A stretch of DNA of 5,314 bases from an uncultured Bdellovibrio sp. GTDB taxonomy: Bacteria; Bdellovibrionota; Bdellovibrionia; Bdellovibrionales; Bdellovibrionaceae. Position numbers and translations under genes: made by a program. Location: assembly GCA_946482355.1 (NCBI GenBank), contig CAMLRE010000180.1, forward strand, positions 1 through 5,314, written 5' to 3'. Below are positions 1-5,314 of the stretch, one piece after another; position 1 is the stretch's first letter; each line of letters opens with the position of its first letter. Below the pieces are notes generated by a model. The model did no database searches. It was not told the origin of the DNA and saw only the letters and a list, made by a program, of their open reading frames with translations.

Positions 1-808
1 AGTAACTGTGATCGAGTATGCTGATAAAATTTTATCAATGATGGATACTGATTGTGTAAATACTTTAGTTCGCTCGATGAAAAAGATGGGCGTAACTTTT
101 ATGACTTCAACAAAAGTCACTGGCTCTAAATCTGCTGGCGGCCGTGTTGAATTAGATTATGAAACTATGCCAGACGGTAAAAAAGGCACAATTCAAGGTG
201 ATGTGGTTCTTGTTTCTACAGGACGCAAACCATTCACTGATGGTTTAGGTCTTGAAACTGTAGGCATTGAAAAAGATGAACGTGGCCGTGTAAAAACAAA
301 TGACCATTATCAAACTAATGTGAAAAATATTTTTGCCATCGGCGATGTGATCATCGGTCCAATGCTTGCGCACAAATCTGAAGAAGAAGGTGTAGCAGTT
401 GCTGAAATCATCGCTACAGGACACGGGCACGTGAATTACAATACTGTTCCTTCTGTGGTGTACACTCACCCAGAAATTGCTTCAGTGGGTATGACGGCTG
501 AAGAAGCTCAAAGCAAAGGCTTAGAAGTGAATGTGGGTAAATTTTTATTCGCAGCTAACGGCCGTGCTAAAGCTCGTGGCGCAACCGACGGTTTTGTTAA
601 AATTGTAGCCGATAAAAACACTGACCGCATTTTAGGTGGCCACATTGTAGGTGCTGGCGCTTCTGAAATGTTAGGTGAAATCGTAGTTGCTATGGAATTC
701 GGTGGATCTAGCGAAGATCTAGCAAGATCTTTCCACTCTCACCCGACAATGTCTGAAGTCATTCGCGAAGCGGCTTTAGCAGTTGATAAGCGTCAACGCC
801 AAGGCTAA
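1..808 (+). CDS. lpdA: Dihydrolipoamide dehydrogenase (E3), C-terminal part, 5'-truncated by window edge
   Basis: E3 is the FAD flavoprotein that reoxidises lipoyl groups of pyruvate, 2-oxoglutarate or branched-chain dehydrogenase complexes and the glycine cleavage system, passing electrons to NAD+ in the cytoplasm. About 268 residues are visible of a family that is usually near 470. The reading frame is open to the left edge (first full codon at base 2), so the GTG at base 8 is an internal valine and not a start. Visible parts, in order, are the end of the NAD domain (VTVIEYADKIL, then VLVSTGRKP), the second FAD contact AIGD (GD at 341-346) followed by AHKSEEEG, and the dimerisation domain with THPEIASVG. 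The catalytic signature HSHPTMSE is at 734-757, where the second His and the Glu form the conserved dyad. The redox CxxxxC motif and first GxGxxG would lie upstream, outside the window. The short KRQRQG tail ends at TAA. The terminator 35 bases on makes this the likely last gene of its operon. Which complex it serves cannot be told from here. Confidence 0.96.
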   Translation, partial: VTVIEYADKILSMMDTDCVNTLVRSMKKMGVTFMTSTKVTGSKSAGGRVELDYETMPDGKKGTIQGDVVLVSTGRKPFTDGLGLETVGIEKDERGRVKTNDHYQTNVKNIFAIGDVIIGPMLAHKSEEEGVAVAEIIATGHGHVNYNTVPSVVYTHPEIASVGMTAEEAQSKGLEVNVGKFLFAANGRAKARGATDGFVKIVADKNTDRILGGHIVGAGASEMLGEIVVAMEFGGSSEDLARSFHSHPTMSEVIREAALAVDKRQRQG

Positions 809-843
809 ACAGCCCGGTTATTTCATTCGAATATATAAAAAAC

Positions 844-879
844 AAAACCCACACTTTATAATCGAAGTGTGGGTTTTTT
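844..879. terminator. Bidirectional intrinsic terminator between convergent genes
   Basis: The core CCCACACTT (848-856) pairs perfectly with AAGTGTGGG (865-873). The flanking AAAA (844-847) and TTTT (874-877) extend this to a 13-bp perfect stem with an 8-base loop. The plus strand continues into a run of six T (874-879), which terminates lpd transcription. On the minus strand the same hairpin is followed by TTTTGTT, so it can also stop the convergent gene whose stop codon is at 902-904. Confidence 0.9.
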
Positions 880-901
880 ATTTTGAAGCTGGTAATTAAT
901 A

Positions 902-2770
902 TTATTGTTTTTTACTTGGAGCTGCTTTGCGTGCTTCAGGCTTTGCTGGAGCTTTTGCTTTTGCAGGCGGCGCTGTCGGCGTTGGTTCGTCATCATCAGC
1001 AGGTGTTGCTACCGCAGCCATTGGCTTAGCTTTATAATCTCTGATTTTTAAAAAATTTGGATTTGAACAGTAATATTTATCAGCGCCTGAATTTTCAAAT
1101 GCTGTTCTTAACGCTGTATCTTTTGAAGCTAAGAACGATAAATACCCTGGAGCTCCGATCACGGCGAAACGTTCAAACTTACTGTGATCTTTTTGTGCTA
1201 AGTTCTTCGGATTTAAAATCGAAGAATCAAAGTTATTCTGATTATAAACTAAGAATTCTGGAAACGTTAATAAGTGTGACTTTCTGATTTTCTCAGGTAA
1301 AAGTTTTGCACGCTTAACTTTGATTTTTGCATCTGGATCGTTTTTCTTAATAAATGCTGAACGCACGAATAAACGAGCAATTTCAGTTACCGATTTAGTT
1401 TTACCATCGATATCTGTGGCTGTTTTCGGATTATGAAAGTCAAAATCACGTTCAGTTAAAGGTCTTTTAGCTGCAATACGTTTATCTAAATACTCGTTTA
1501 ACATATTAAACGCCGTACTTGGACCTGTGTTGTAACCGTTAAACGCCACCATTGTAGCTAAGTTACTTAAGTTTACATCTGTAATACCTAATTGAGCAAA
1601 TTTAGCCTGAATGTTGTTATTACCAAATTTACCACCCACGATACGATCAGCCGGTGTATTTGTTAAAGCAACCATTTGGCCGTTGTTATCGATAAAAGTT
1701 TCACCGGCGATGTATTTGGTTCCTAATAAATTATCCATGTTCATACGATTGTAAACTGCCATATACATGATGTTTTTCATTGGATTTTCTGGCGGAACGA
1801 TAAACGAACAACGAGACGCTAATGGATCTTTCGCCTTTTTTAAATAAGGCTTATACTGCATCACACGAAGACAAGAAGGCTTTTTAATCGCAGCTTTTTC
1901 TACTTCAGCTAAATAGCGATCATAGTGTTTATTTACTTCTTCAATCGCCGGTTGAGTTAACTGACCAACACCCGCATCAAAACCGCCACCTAAAGTGTTA
2001 ATTAATAAACCTGACTCATTTGAAAGTTTTGGTAATAAATCTTTTGCGTCGATATTTAAACATTCAGCAACATCAACAAAGTGATTATAAGTTAAATTCA
2101 CTAAGTTTTTAGAAATACATGGTTTAGAACCACCACGTTGTGGAGCTGTATTCATTCCACCTGGGCAACGGGCTAAAGCTTTTGGACTTGCTCCGAATTT
2201 ATTCATTACATGAGTTACACATTTACGAGGTAATTCACGGCTTTCTTGACTACGTTCTGAAATCGCCTCGGCAAACATAGAGCTTTGCTTAGCCGCTTTA
2301 ACGATAACCGCTTCGATGTTTCCGCGATTTTTATTTTTACCGGCACTGCATGTTGCAACGTCTTCGTAATTCACCGCTACTTCATCAGCAATCGTCGTAA
2401 AATCGATCGCTGAGTTAGAAGCTAAACCTGAGTTTTCACGTAACGAAGCTTCATAAAAATCTAATTGTGCCGGAGATAGTGCATAAGGATTATTTGGCGA
2501 ACCTGAAGTTTGATACTCTTGCTCAGAAAGCGCTAAGGCATCCATAATATCTTGGTCGCTCACACCGTTTAACTCTGAATCGTTTTGATCATATGAATAA
2601 AGATCTTCATCATAGCTCGGAGCCATAGATGATTGTTCCTGCATCTGAACGACGAGTTTTCGCGAATCCTGATCCATTTGATTCGAAATATTCAATGTAT
2701 ATTTCATTGGTAATAATGCTAAAAGCATCCAGAACGCGAAGTAGAAACTGCTGTTGAACCATTTATTCAT
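902..2770 (-). CDS. Membrane-anchored protein with divergent SLT (lytic transglycosylase-like) domain
   Basis: This 622-aa protein is probably anchored at the cytoplasmic membrane and faces the periplasm, where SLT-family enzymes cleave the MurNAc-GlcNAc bond of peptidoglycan. Residues 8-22 are hydrophobic, with no clear signal peptidase site, so a signal anchor is likelier than a cleaved signal. Residues 30-110 are polar, Ser/Asn/Asp/Gln-rich and probably flexible. The SLT-like core has NESG (Glu252, candidate catalytic acid, codon 2015-2017), GVGQLTQPAI (267-276; compare the family's G-x-x-Q-x-x-P-x-T), NPMKNIMYMAVY (329-340; compare NPxxNIxxGxxYL) and FNGYNTGPSTA (410-420; compare AYNAGPG). 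The Glu-to-YNTGP distance, about 160 residues, is roughly double the usual, implying two insertions (about 277-328 and 350-403). Eight cysteines (141, 184, 202, 218, 237, 300, 321, 568) suit disulfides. The tail (588-622) is acidic, then Pro/Ala/Lys-rich. The ATG at 2770 has AGGG nine bases upstream. The fold call is motif-based; activity, or a non-catalytic role, is unproven. Confidence 0.8.
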   Translation of the reverse strand: MNKWFNSSFYFAFWMLLALLPMKYTLNISNQMDQDSRKLVVQMQEQSSMAPSYDEDLYSYDQNDSELNGVSDQDIMDALALSEQEYQTSGSPNNPYALSPAQLDFYEASLRENSGLASNSAIDFTTIADEVAVNYEDVATCSAGKNKNRGNIEAVIVKAAKQSSMFAEAISERSQESRELPRKCVTHVMNKFGASPKALARCPGGMNTAPQRGGSKPCISKNLVNLTYNHFVDVAECLNIDAKDLLPKLSNESGLLINTLGGGFDAGVGQLTQPAIEEVNKHYDRYLAEVEKAAIKKPSCLRVMQYKPYLKKAKDPLASRCSFIVPPENPMKNIMYMAVYNRMNMDNLLGTKYIAGETFIDNNGQMVALTNTPADRIVGGKFGNNNIQAKFAQLGITDVNLSNLATMVAFNGYNTGPSTAFNMLNEYLDKRIAAKRPLTERDFDFHNPKTATDIDGKTKSVTEIARLFVRSAFIKKNDPDAKIKVKRAKLLPEKIRKSHLLTFPEFLVYNQNNFDSSILNPKNLAQKDHSKFERFAVIGAPGYLSFLASKDTALRTAFENSGADKYYCSNPNFLKIRDYKAKPMAAVATPADDDEPTPTAPPAKAKAPAKPEARKAAPSKKQ

Positions 2771-2779
2771 ATATAAATA

Positions 2780-2784
2780 CCCTA
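2780..2784 (-). promoter_or_regulatory. Shine-Dalgarno site of the SLT-like gene
   Basis: Reading on the minus strand, TAGGG lies nine bases before the ATG at 2770-2768. It supports this start over later in-frame ATGs, which would remove the hydrophobic N-terminal segment. Confidence 0.6.
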
Positions 2785-2797
2785 TGCTGTAAATTGG

Positions 2798-2812
2798 CGT
2801 GCTTTCGGCACG
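2798..2812 (-). promoter_or_regulatory. Small GC-rich hairpin in the leader of the SLT-like gene
   Basis: On the minus strand CGTGC and GCACG form a perfect 5-bp stem closing a CGAAA loop, 28 to 42 bases before the start codon. If transcription begins upstream, as expected, the hairpin sits in the 5' untranslated RNA, just before the ribosome binding site. It has no U tract, so it is not a terminator. A role in mRNA stability or translation is conjecture, and I could not match it to a known riboswitch. Confidence 0.3.
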
Positions 2813-2867
2813 ACAAAACCCGGTTATTTATCGACGTATTTAAATAAAACAATGATCGGACCAAGGT

Positions 2868-2894
2868 CTTATATTTGAGTTAGAGCCCAAACAA
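2868..2894 (-). promoter_or_regulatory. Possible promoter of the SLT-like gene
   Basis: On the minus strand TATAAG (2873-2868) matches the -10 consensus at five of six bases. TTGTTT (2894-2889) is a possible -35, but the spacer is only 15 bases, which is short. Transcription from here would give a leader of about 90 bases that includes the 2798-2812 hairpin. A near-palindrome, GACC-AA-GGTC (2859-2868), abuts the -10 element and could be an operator. Evidence is by eye only. Confidence 0.2.
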
Positions 2895-2933
2895 TTTTTA
2901 CTGACGTCTCAAGATGATTCGTTGTTAACTTTT

Positions 2934-2964
2934 TTGTAAGGATTGCCGAAAACAAAGCTATACT
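2934..2964 (+). promoter_or_regulatory. Possible promoter of the exported Ca-loop protein gene
   Basis: TATACT (2959-2964) matches the -10 consensus at five of six bases and lies 29 bases before the start codon. The best -35 candidate is TTGTAA (2934-2939) with a 19-base spacer, which is longer than ideal. The resulting leader would be about 20 bases, just enough for the ribosome binding site. Confidence 0.35.
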
Positions 2965-2982
2965 TAAGTATGTGAGATAACT

Positions 2983-2988
2983 AGGGGG
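2983..2988 (+). promoter_or_regulatory. Strong Shine-Dalgarno site of the exported Ca-loop protein gene
   Basis: AGGGGG lies immediately upstream of AAAT-ATG. Measured from the AGG core, the gap to the ATG at 2993 is seven bases. It fixes the start that yields a complete signal peptide. Confidence 0.7.
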
Positions 2989-2992
2989 AAAT

Positions 2993-4195
2993 ATGTTATC
3001 ACGTAAGCTCAATATATTATCGCTAGCTTTAGGTCTAGTGTTAGCCCAATCAGCTTTAGGTAGCAGTGACCTTACCGTTAATAGCGGCGAAGGTGCAGTA
3101 AATCCGCTTGCAGATATGTCTGTAGCTGGAGCAACGCAAAGAACGACCACGAATAATTATACAGTTCGCTTTAGAGCTTCATGCTTTGGAACCAACTTGC
3201 GTGGTGTGGCAAATCCTATTGCTCCTAATAGCACTGTGATTATGAAGGGTAATGTCATCGTCGACAATAATGCTTCTCAAGCTTTTGAAGTTCGCTTTCC
3301 CGCATCTGCCGTATTAGGCACCGGGGCTGCAGCTACTCAAACTGGTAGCTTGTCCGGCTTCACTCTGCCTGCGGGATCACGAGCTGCTTACTCAGGAAAT
3401 ACCGTAACTATCAATATACCTAGTACAGTGACAAATACTGTTGACCCCGTAACTGCACAAATCACGGTAGCCCAACAGCGTTTTCAAGTGAGCGGAATTA
3501 GGTTTGAACAAAAAGCTGGTGCATCTAATGCCAAAGGTGAATATTGCTTTATCGGAAGCTGCTCATTCTATGCTTATGATGGTCAACTTTCTTCCAGCGC
3601 GATCAATATAAGTCAATCATCAGATGGTAAAACATTTGATATTGAAACTGGCTTTCCAGGACAGGAAGGATACTGTGGTGGATACCACTCTCCTTTAATG
3701 GTTTTCTTAGACAAGCAAATTCCAAAATTTGACAATGTCGTTGAATTTAATATGGGTGGAAGTGAAAGAACTTACTGGCCAGAAAAAAATCACGCAGGGT
3801 ATTTCGTAGCCTTACCAAACAAACAAGGAAAAGTGACTTCAAACGAAGAACTTTTTGGCCAAACTAGTGAATATAAAAATGGTTTTGAAAAATTAGCTGT
3901 TCACGACCTAAATAAAGATGGCGTGATTGATGGCAAAGATCCCGTTTTCAAAAAACTTGTTCTTTGGAAAGATAAATCAGGCAAAGCAGTTTACTCAAAA
4001 AAAGATACGATTCCGTTAGCTTCTCTGATTAAATCTATTAATTTAAAGTTCGAGCCACGTGTCGAAGCCGTTTCTGAAAAGGTCGAGTTTCGCGAAAAAT
4101 CGACAATCGTTTTAAAAGATCCGAAAAAGTATCCACACGCCTACATCGTAGATGTTTGGTTTCAACCTTATACTTCAGCTTTAACAGCTAACTAG
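2993..4195 (+). CDS. Sec-exported protein with RTX-type calcium module (one intact EF loop)
   Basis: I do not recognise this 400-aa protein by name. The N-terminus is a classic type I signal peptide: MLSRK, a hydrophobic stretch at about 6-18, then a likely cut after SALG (residue 23). There is no lipobox cysteine. Residues 25-175 are Thr/Ser/Ala/Val-rich with alternating hydrophobics, suggesting a beta-sandwich. A Cys-rich patch follows (C185, C190, C228; also C64). Residues 233-352 follow the layout of the module found in RTX/haemolysin-type proteins: SPLMVFLD, VVEFN, GYFVALPN, EELFG, NGFEKLAVHDLNKDGVIDGKD, VFKKLVLWKD, then LIKSINL. Only DLNKDGVIDGKD (305-316, bases 3905-3940) is a full EF-type Ca loop, with Asp/Asn at 1, 3, 5, 9 and 12. 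The equivalent loops at about 240, 253, 275-282 and 327-338 have lost most acidic residues. There are no RTX nonapeptide repeats. A secreted or periplasmic binding/structural role is inferred; no enzyme motif is seen. It has its own start signals and is followed by a terminator, so it is probably monocistronic. Confidence 0.85.
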   Translation: MLSRKLNILSLALGLVLAQSALGSSDLTVNSGEGAVNPLADMSVAGATQRTTTNNYTVRFRASCFGTNLRGVANPIAPNSTVIMKGNVIVDNNASQAFEVRFPASAVLGTGAAATQTGSLSGFTLPAGSRAAYSGNTVTINIPSTVTNTVDPVTAQITVAQQRFQVSGIRFEQKAGASNAKGEYCFIGSCSFYAYDGQLSSSAINISQSSDGKTFDIETGFPGQEGYCGGYHSPLMVFLDKQIPKFDNVVEFNMGGSERTYWPEKNHAGYFVALPNKQGKVTSNEELFGQTSEYKNGFEKLAVHDLNKDGVIDGKDPVFKKLVLWKDKSGKAVYSKKDTIPLASLIKSINLKFEPRVEAVSEKVEFREKSTIVLKDPKKYPHAYIVDVWFQPYTSALTAN

Positions 4196-4224
4196 TATTT
4201 TATTTGCTACAGTAAACAATATAA

Positions 4225-4261
4225 AAACCCCGTCTTATAACGAGGCGGGGTTTCATTTTTT
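4225..4261 (+). terminator. Intrinsic terminator after the exported Ca-loop protein gene
   Basis: AAACCCCG (4225-4232) pairs with CGGGGTTT (4246-4253). The stem continues inward through 4233-4236/4242-4245 with two G-T wobbles, leaving a 5-base loop. It is followed by CA and a run of six T (4256-4261). The hairpin lies 30 bases after the TAG stop and separates this gene from the pilin-like gene. Confidence 0.9.
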
Positions 4262-4262
4262 C

Positions 4263-4291
4263 TTCTGTATTACCCCGAGATATTCTACAAT
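4263..4291 (+). promoter_or_regulatory. Possible promoter of the pilin-like gene
   Basis: TACAAT (4286-4291) matches the -10 consensus at five of six bases and sits 20 bases before the start codon. The hexamer 17 bases upstream (TTCTGT, 4263-4268) is a poor -35, so an activator or a different sigma factor may be needed. The terminator just upstream makes a promoter somewhere in this 50-base gap likely. Confidence 0.3.
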
Positions 4292-4299
4292 TATATATT

Positions 4300-4305
4300 G
4301 AGGGG
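4300..4305 (+). promoter_or_regulatory. Shine-Dalgarno site that fixes the start of the pilin-like gene
   Basis: GAGGGG lies six bases before the ATG at 4312. It favours this start over the in-frame Met14 and Met15, neither of which has a comparable site and both of which would remove the short basic leader. Confidence 0.7.
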
Positions 4306-4311
4306 TACCAT

Positions 4312-5314
4312 ATGAGGATACGTTTGTTCAACTCCCGAGGTAGTACTACAATGATGGCTTTGTTGGTCATTGGTATTGTGTCATCTGGAGTTTACTTTAT
4401 CTCAAATAAAATTATCACAGAACGAAAGCTATCATCACAGCTACGTAAAGATATTAATGCCAATTTAGCATTACGTTCAATCACTGACTATATTAAATAC
4501 GGCATTCGTAAAGGCTGGTGTTTTGATTCGCAACTTTTGCCTGAGCTGCCGCAAAACTGCGTAAATAATTTTGCAAACCAATTTAGTACAACTCGTGTAA
4601 TGATGCCACCATCGTATGCGAAAACATTAGAGGAGTTAGGACAAACTCACGCCGCTGAATTTCCAGACTTAGTCGGAAAAAAAGCTAACGATTTTATATT
4701 GCCTTCATTTTCTATCAAGTTAGATCTTAATAATCTAACGATGGCCGCGACTCACCCTCTTTACCGTGTTCTTACGAACACACGCAATCCTTTAGTTAAA
4801 GGTGTAAACATAAAAGTCTCACGTATCAGCAATATGACTTTACCTGTAAATGGTGACGAAGTTTATGTTGAAATTCTCGCCGAGTTTACAGGTCGAGATG
4901 GCAAAACGGTGCGAACTGGTATTGAAGTCATGGGAGATGATAATCAGACTACTGCGACAGGAAAGCAGTTTTTACGCGAAGTTTCCCGCTTTGTTTCAAA
5001 CCCACGCGAACTTAACTCGTTCGCTCTAATCTTACCTGGATCAATGTATTTAGGTAAATCCCTTGCTCCAGTTCCAGGTCACGGTGATATGGCTATTCCA
5101 GAAGGCTCAACCAACGATGTTGGTATGGTTTTCAACTCGCCTGTCTTCGTAAATCAAAATATTTTTATGGAAAATTCTGGCAGTTATACGCCAGCAACAT
5201 TCAATGATGTTGTTATTATTGGTAATGGTAAAATCAAACAACACGATGGTACAGACTTTAAGATTGGCGAAGCTTTAGGTGTAAAGCGCTACTGGACAGA
5301 CTTAAAAACTTTCG
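4312..5314 (+). CDS. Type IV pilin-like (PilX/GspK-like) anchored protein, 3'-truncated by window edge
   Basis: The frame is open from ATG 4312 to the right edge, giving 334 codons without a stop, so the gene is partial at its 3' end. The N-terminus has a short basic leader MRIRLFNSRG, then STTMMALLVIGIVSSGVYFI, a single hydrophobic helix (about 14-33), then a polar, charged stretch typical of a pilin alpha-1 extension. This resembles a class III (prepilin peptidase) signal with cleavage after Gly10. The usual Glu at +5 is Met here, as in GspK/PilX-type minor components, which tolerate loss of Glu5. C70 and C83 could form a small disulfide loop. Residues 130-210 look beta-rich. Residues 237-310 (LILPGSMYLG, GMVFNSPVFVNQNIFM, FNDVVIIGNGKI) have short hydrophobic/Asn-Gly strands suggestive of a beta-solenoid or repeated-strand surface domain. 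It is far longer than a major pilin. Processing, and a role in pilus or secretion-pseudopilus assembly, are inferred; a plain signal-anchored surface protein is the alternative. Confidence 0.7.
   Translation, partial: MRIRLFNSRGSTTMMALLVIGIVSSGVYFISNKIITERKLSSQLRKDINANLALRSITDYIKYGIRKGWCFDSQLLPELPQNCVNNFANQFSTTRVMMPPSYAKTLEELGQTHAAEFPDLVGKKANDFILPSFSIKLDLNNLTMAATHPLYRVLTNTRNPLVKGVNIKVSRISNMTLPVNGDEVYVEILAEFTGRDGKTVRTGIEVMGDDNQTTATGKQFLREVSRFVSNPRELNSFALILPGSMYLGKSLAPVPGHGDMAIPEGSTNDVGMVFNSPVFVNQNIFMENSGSYTPATFNDVVIIGNGKIKQHDGTDFKIGEALGVKRYWTDLKTF

Noticed and set aside
8..10. GTG as a start codon for the lpd fragment
   Set aside because: The frame stays open to the window edge, and the residues VTVIE match the internal beta-strand of the NAD domain, so the gene starts outside the window.
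245..469. Antisense open frame of 74 codons inside lpd
   Set aside because: It lies wholly opposite a well-conserved enzyme gene, and its translation shows no recognisable domain and no convincing start signals.
1057..1287. Plus-strand open frame of 76 codons inside the SLT-like gene
   Set aside because: It is antisense to a long coherent coding region, has Leu/Asn-rich composition expected of a shadow frame, and lacks a clear ribosome binding site.
2790..2850. Possible riboswitch (c-di-GMP or preQ1 type) in the divergent region
   Set aside because: The CGAAA-loop hairpin and nearby A/C-rich bases loosely recall such elements, but the second helix and the conserved core sequences could not be found on either strand.
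2993..3070. Lipoprotein signal for the exported protein
   Set aside because: There is no cysteine at the end of the hydrophobic segment. The first Cys is residue 64, so a type I signal peptide is the better reading.
2869..3150. Minus-strand open frame overlapping the intergenic region and the start of the exported protein gene
   Set aside because: It overlaps the signal peptide codons of a well-supported gene and the likely promoters of both divergent genes. No protein family features are visible.
1..5314. Mobile element, CRISPR, or defence system
   Set aside because: No transposase, terminal inverted repeats, direct-repeat array, nuclease, toxin-antitoxin pair or other defence motif was seen in any reading frame I could interpret.

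Overview
The window is AT-rich bacterial DNA, judged by eye at about 40% G+C. It has strong purine-rich ribosome binding sites and TTA/AAA-rich codon use. The gene types (a Gram-negative-style dihydrolipoamide dehydrogenase, a Sec-exported Ca-loop protein, an anchored lytic-transglycosylase-like protein and a pilin-like anchored protein) suggest a Gram-negative envelope. The overall look resembles low-GC predatory bacteria of the Bdellovibrio/Bacteriovorax type. That taxonomic reading is an impression only, because no marker gene here is decisive.

Layout: (1) 1-808, plus strand, is the C-terminal part of dihydrolipoamide dehydrogenase (E3), cut by the left edge of the window. (2) A 13-bp hairpin terminator at 844-877 works in either direction and separates it from the convergent gene that follows. 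(3) 902-2770, minus strand, encodes a 622-aa membrane-anchored protein with a divergent SLT-type (lytic transglycosylase) core. (4) A 222-bp divergent intergenic region (2771-2992) must hold the promoters of genes 2 and 3. It also contains a small leader hairpin, two short palindromes and an 11-bp word shared with the lpd 3' region. (5) 2993-4195, plus strand, encodes a 400-aa Sec-exported protein. Its C-terminal half looks like the calcium-binding module found in RTX-type proteins, with only one intact EF-type loop. (6) A strong terminator lies at 4225-4261. (7) 4312-5314, plus strand, is the first 334 codons of a type IV pilin-like, PilX/GspK-like anchored protein that runs off the right edge.

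How they fit together: lpd is housekeeping central metabolism and probably ends an operon with a 2-oxoacid dehydrogenase. The other three genes all encode envelope or exported proteins: a peptidoglycan-active candidate, a secreted Ca-loop protein and a pilin-like anchor. Each has its own start signals, and terminators separate lpd from the rest and gene 3 from gene 4. This is therefore a neighbourhood of cell-surface genes rather than one operon. A joint role in surface assembly or cell-cell interaction is only a hypothesis. I see no mobile element, CRISPR array, tRNA, rRNA or known defence system. No gap between genes exceeds 300 bases.
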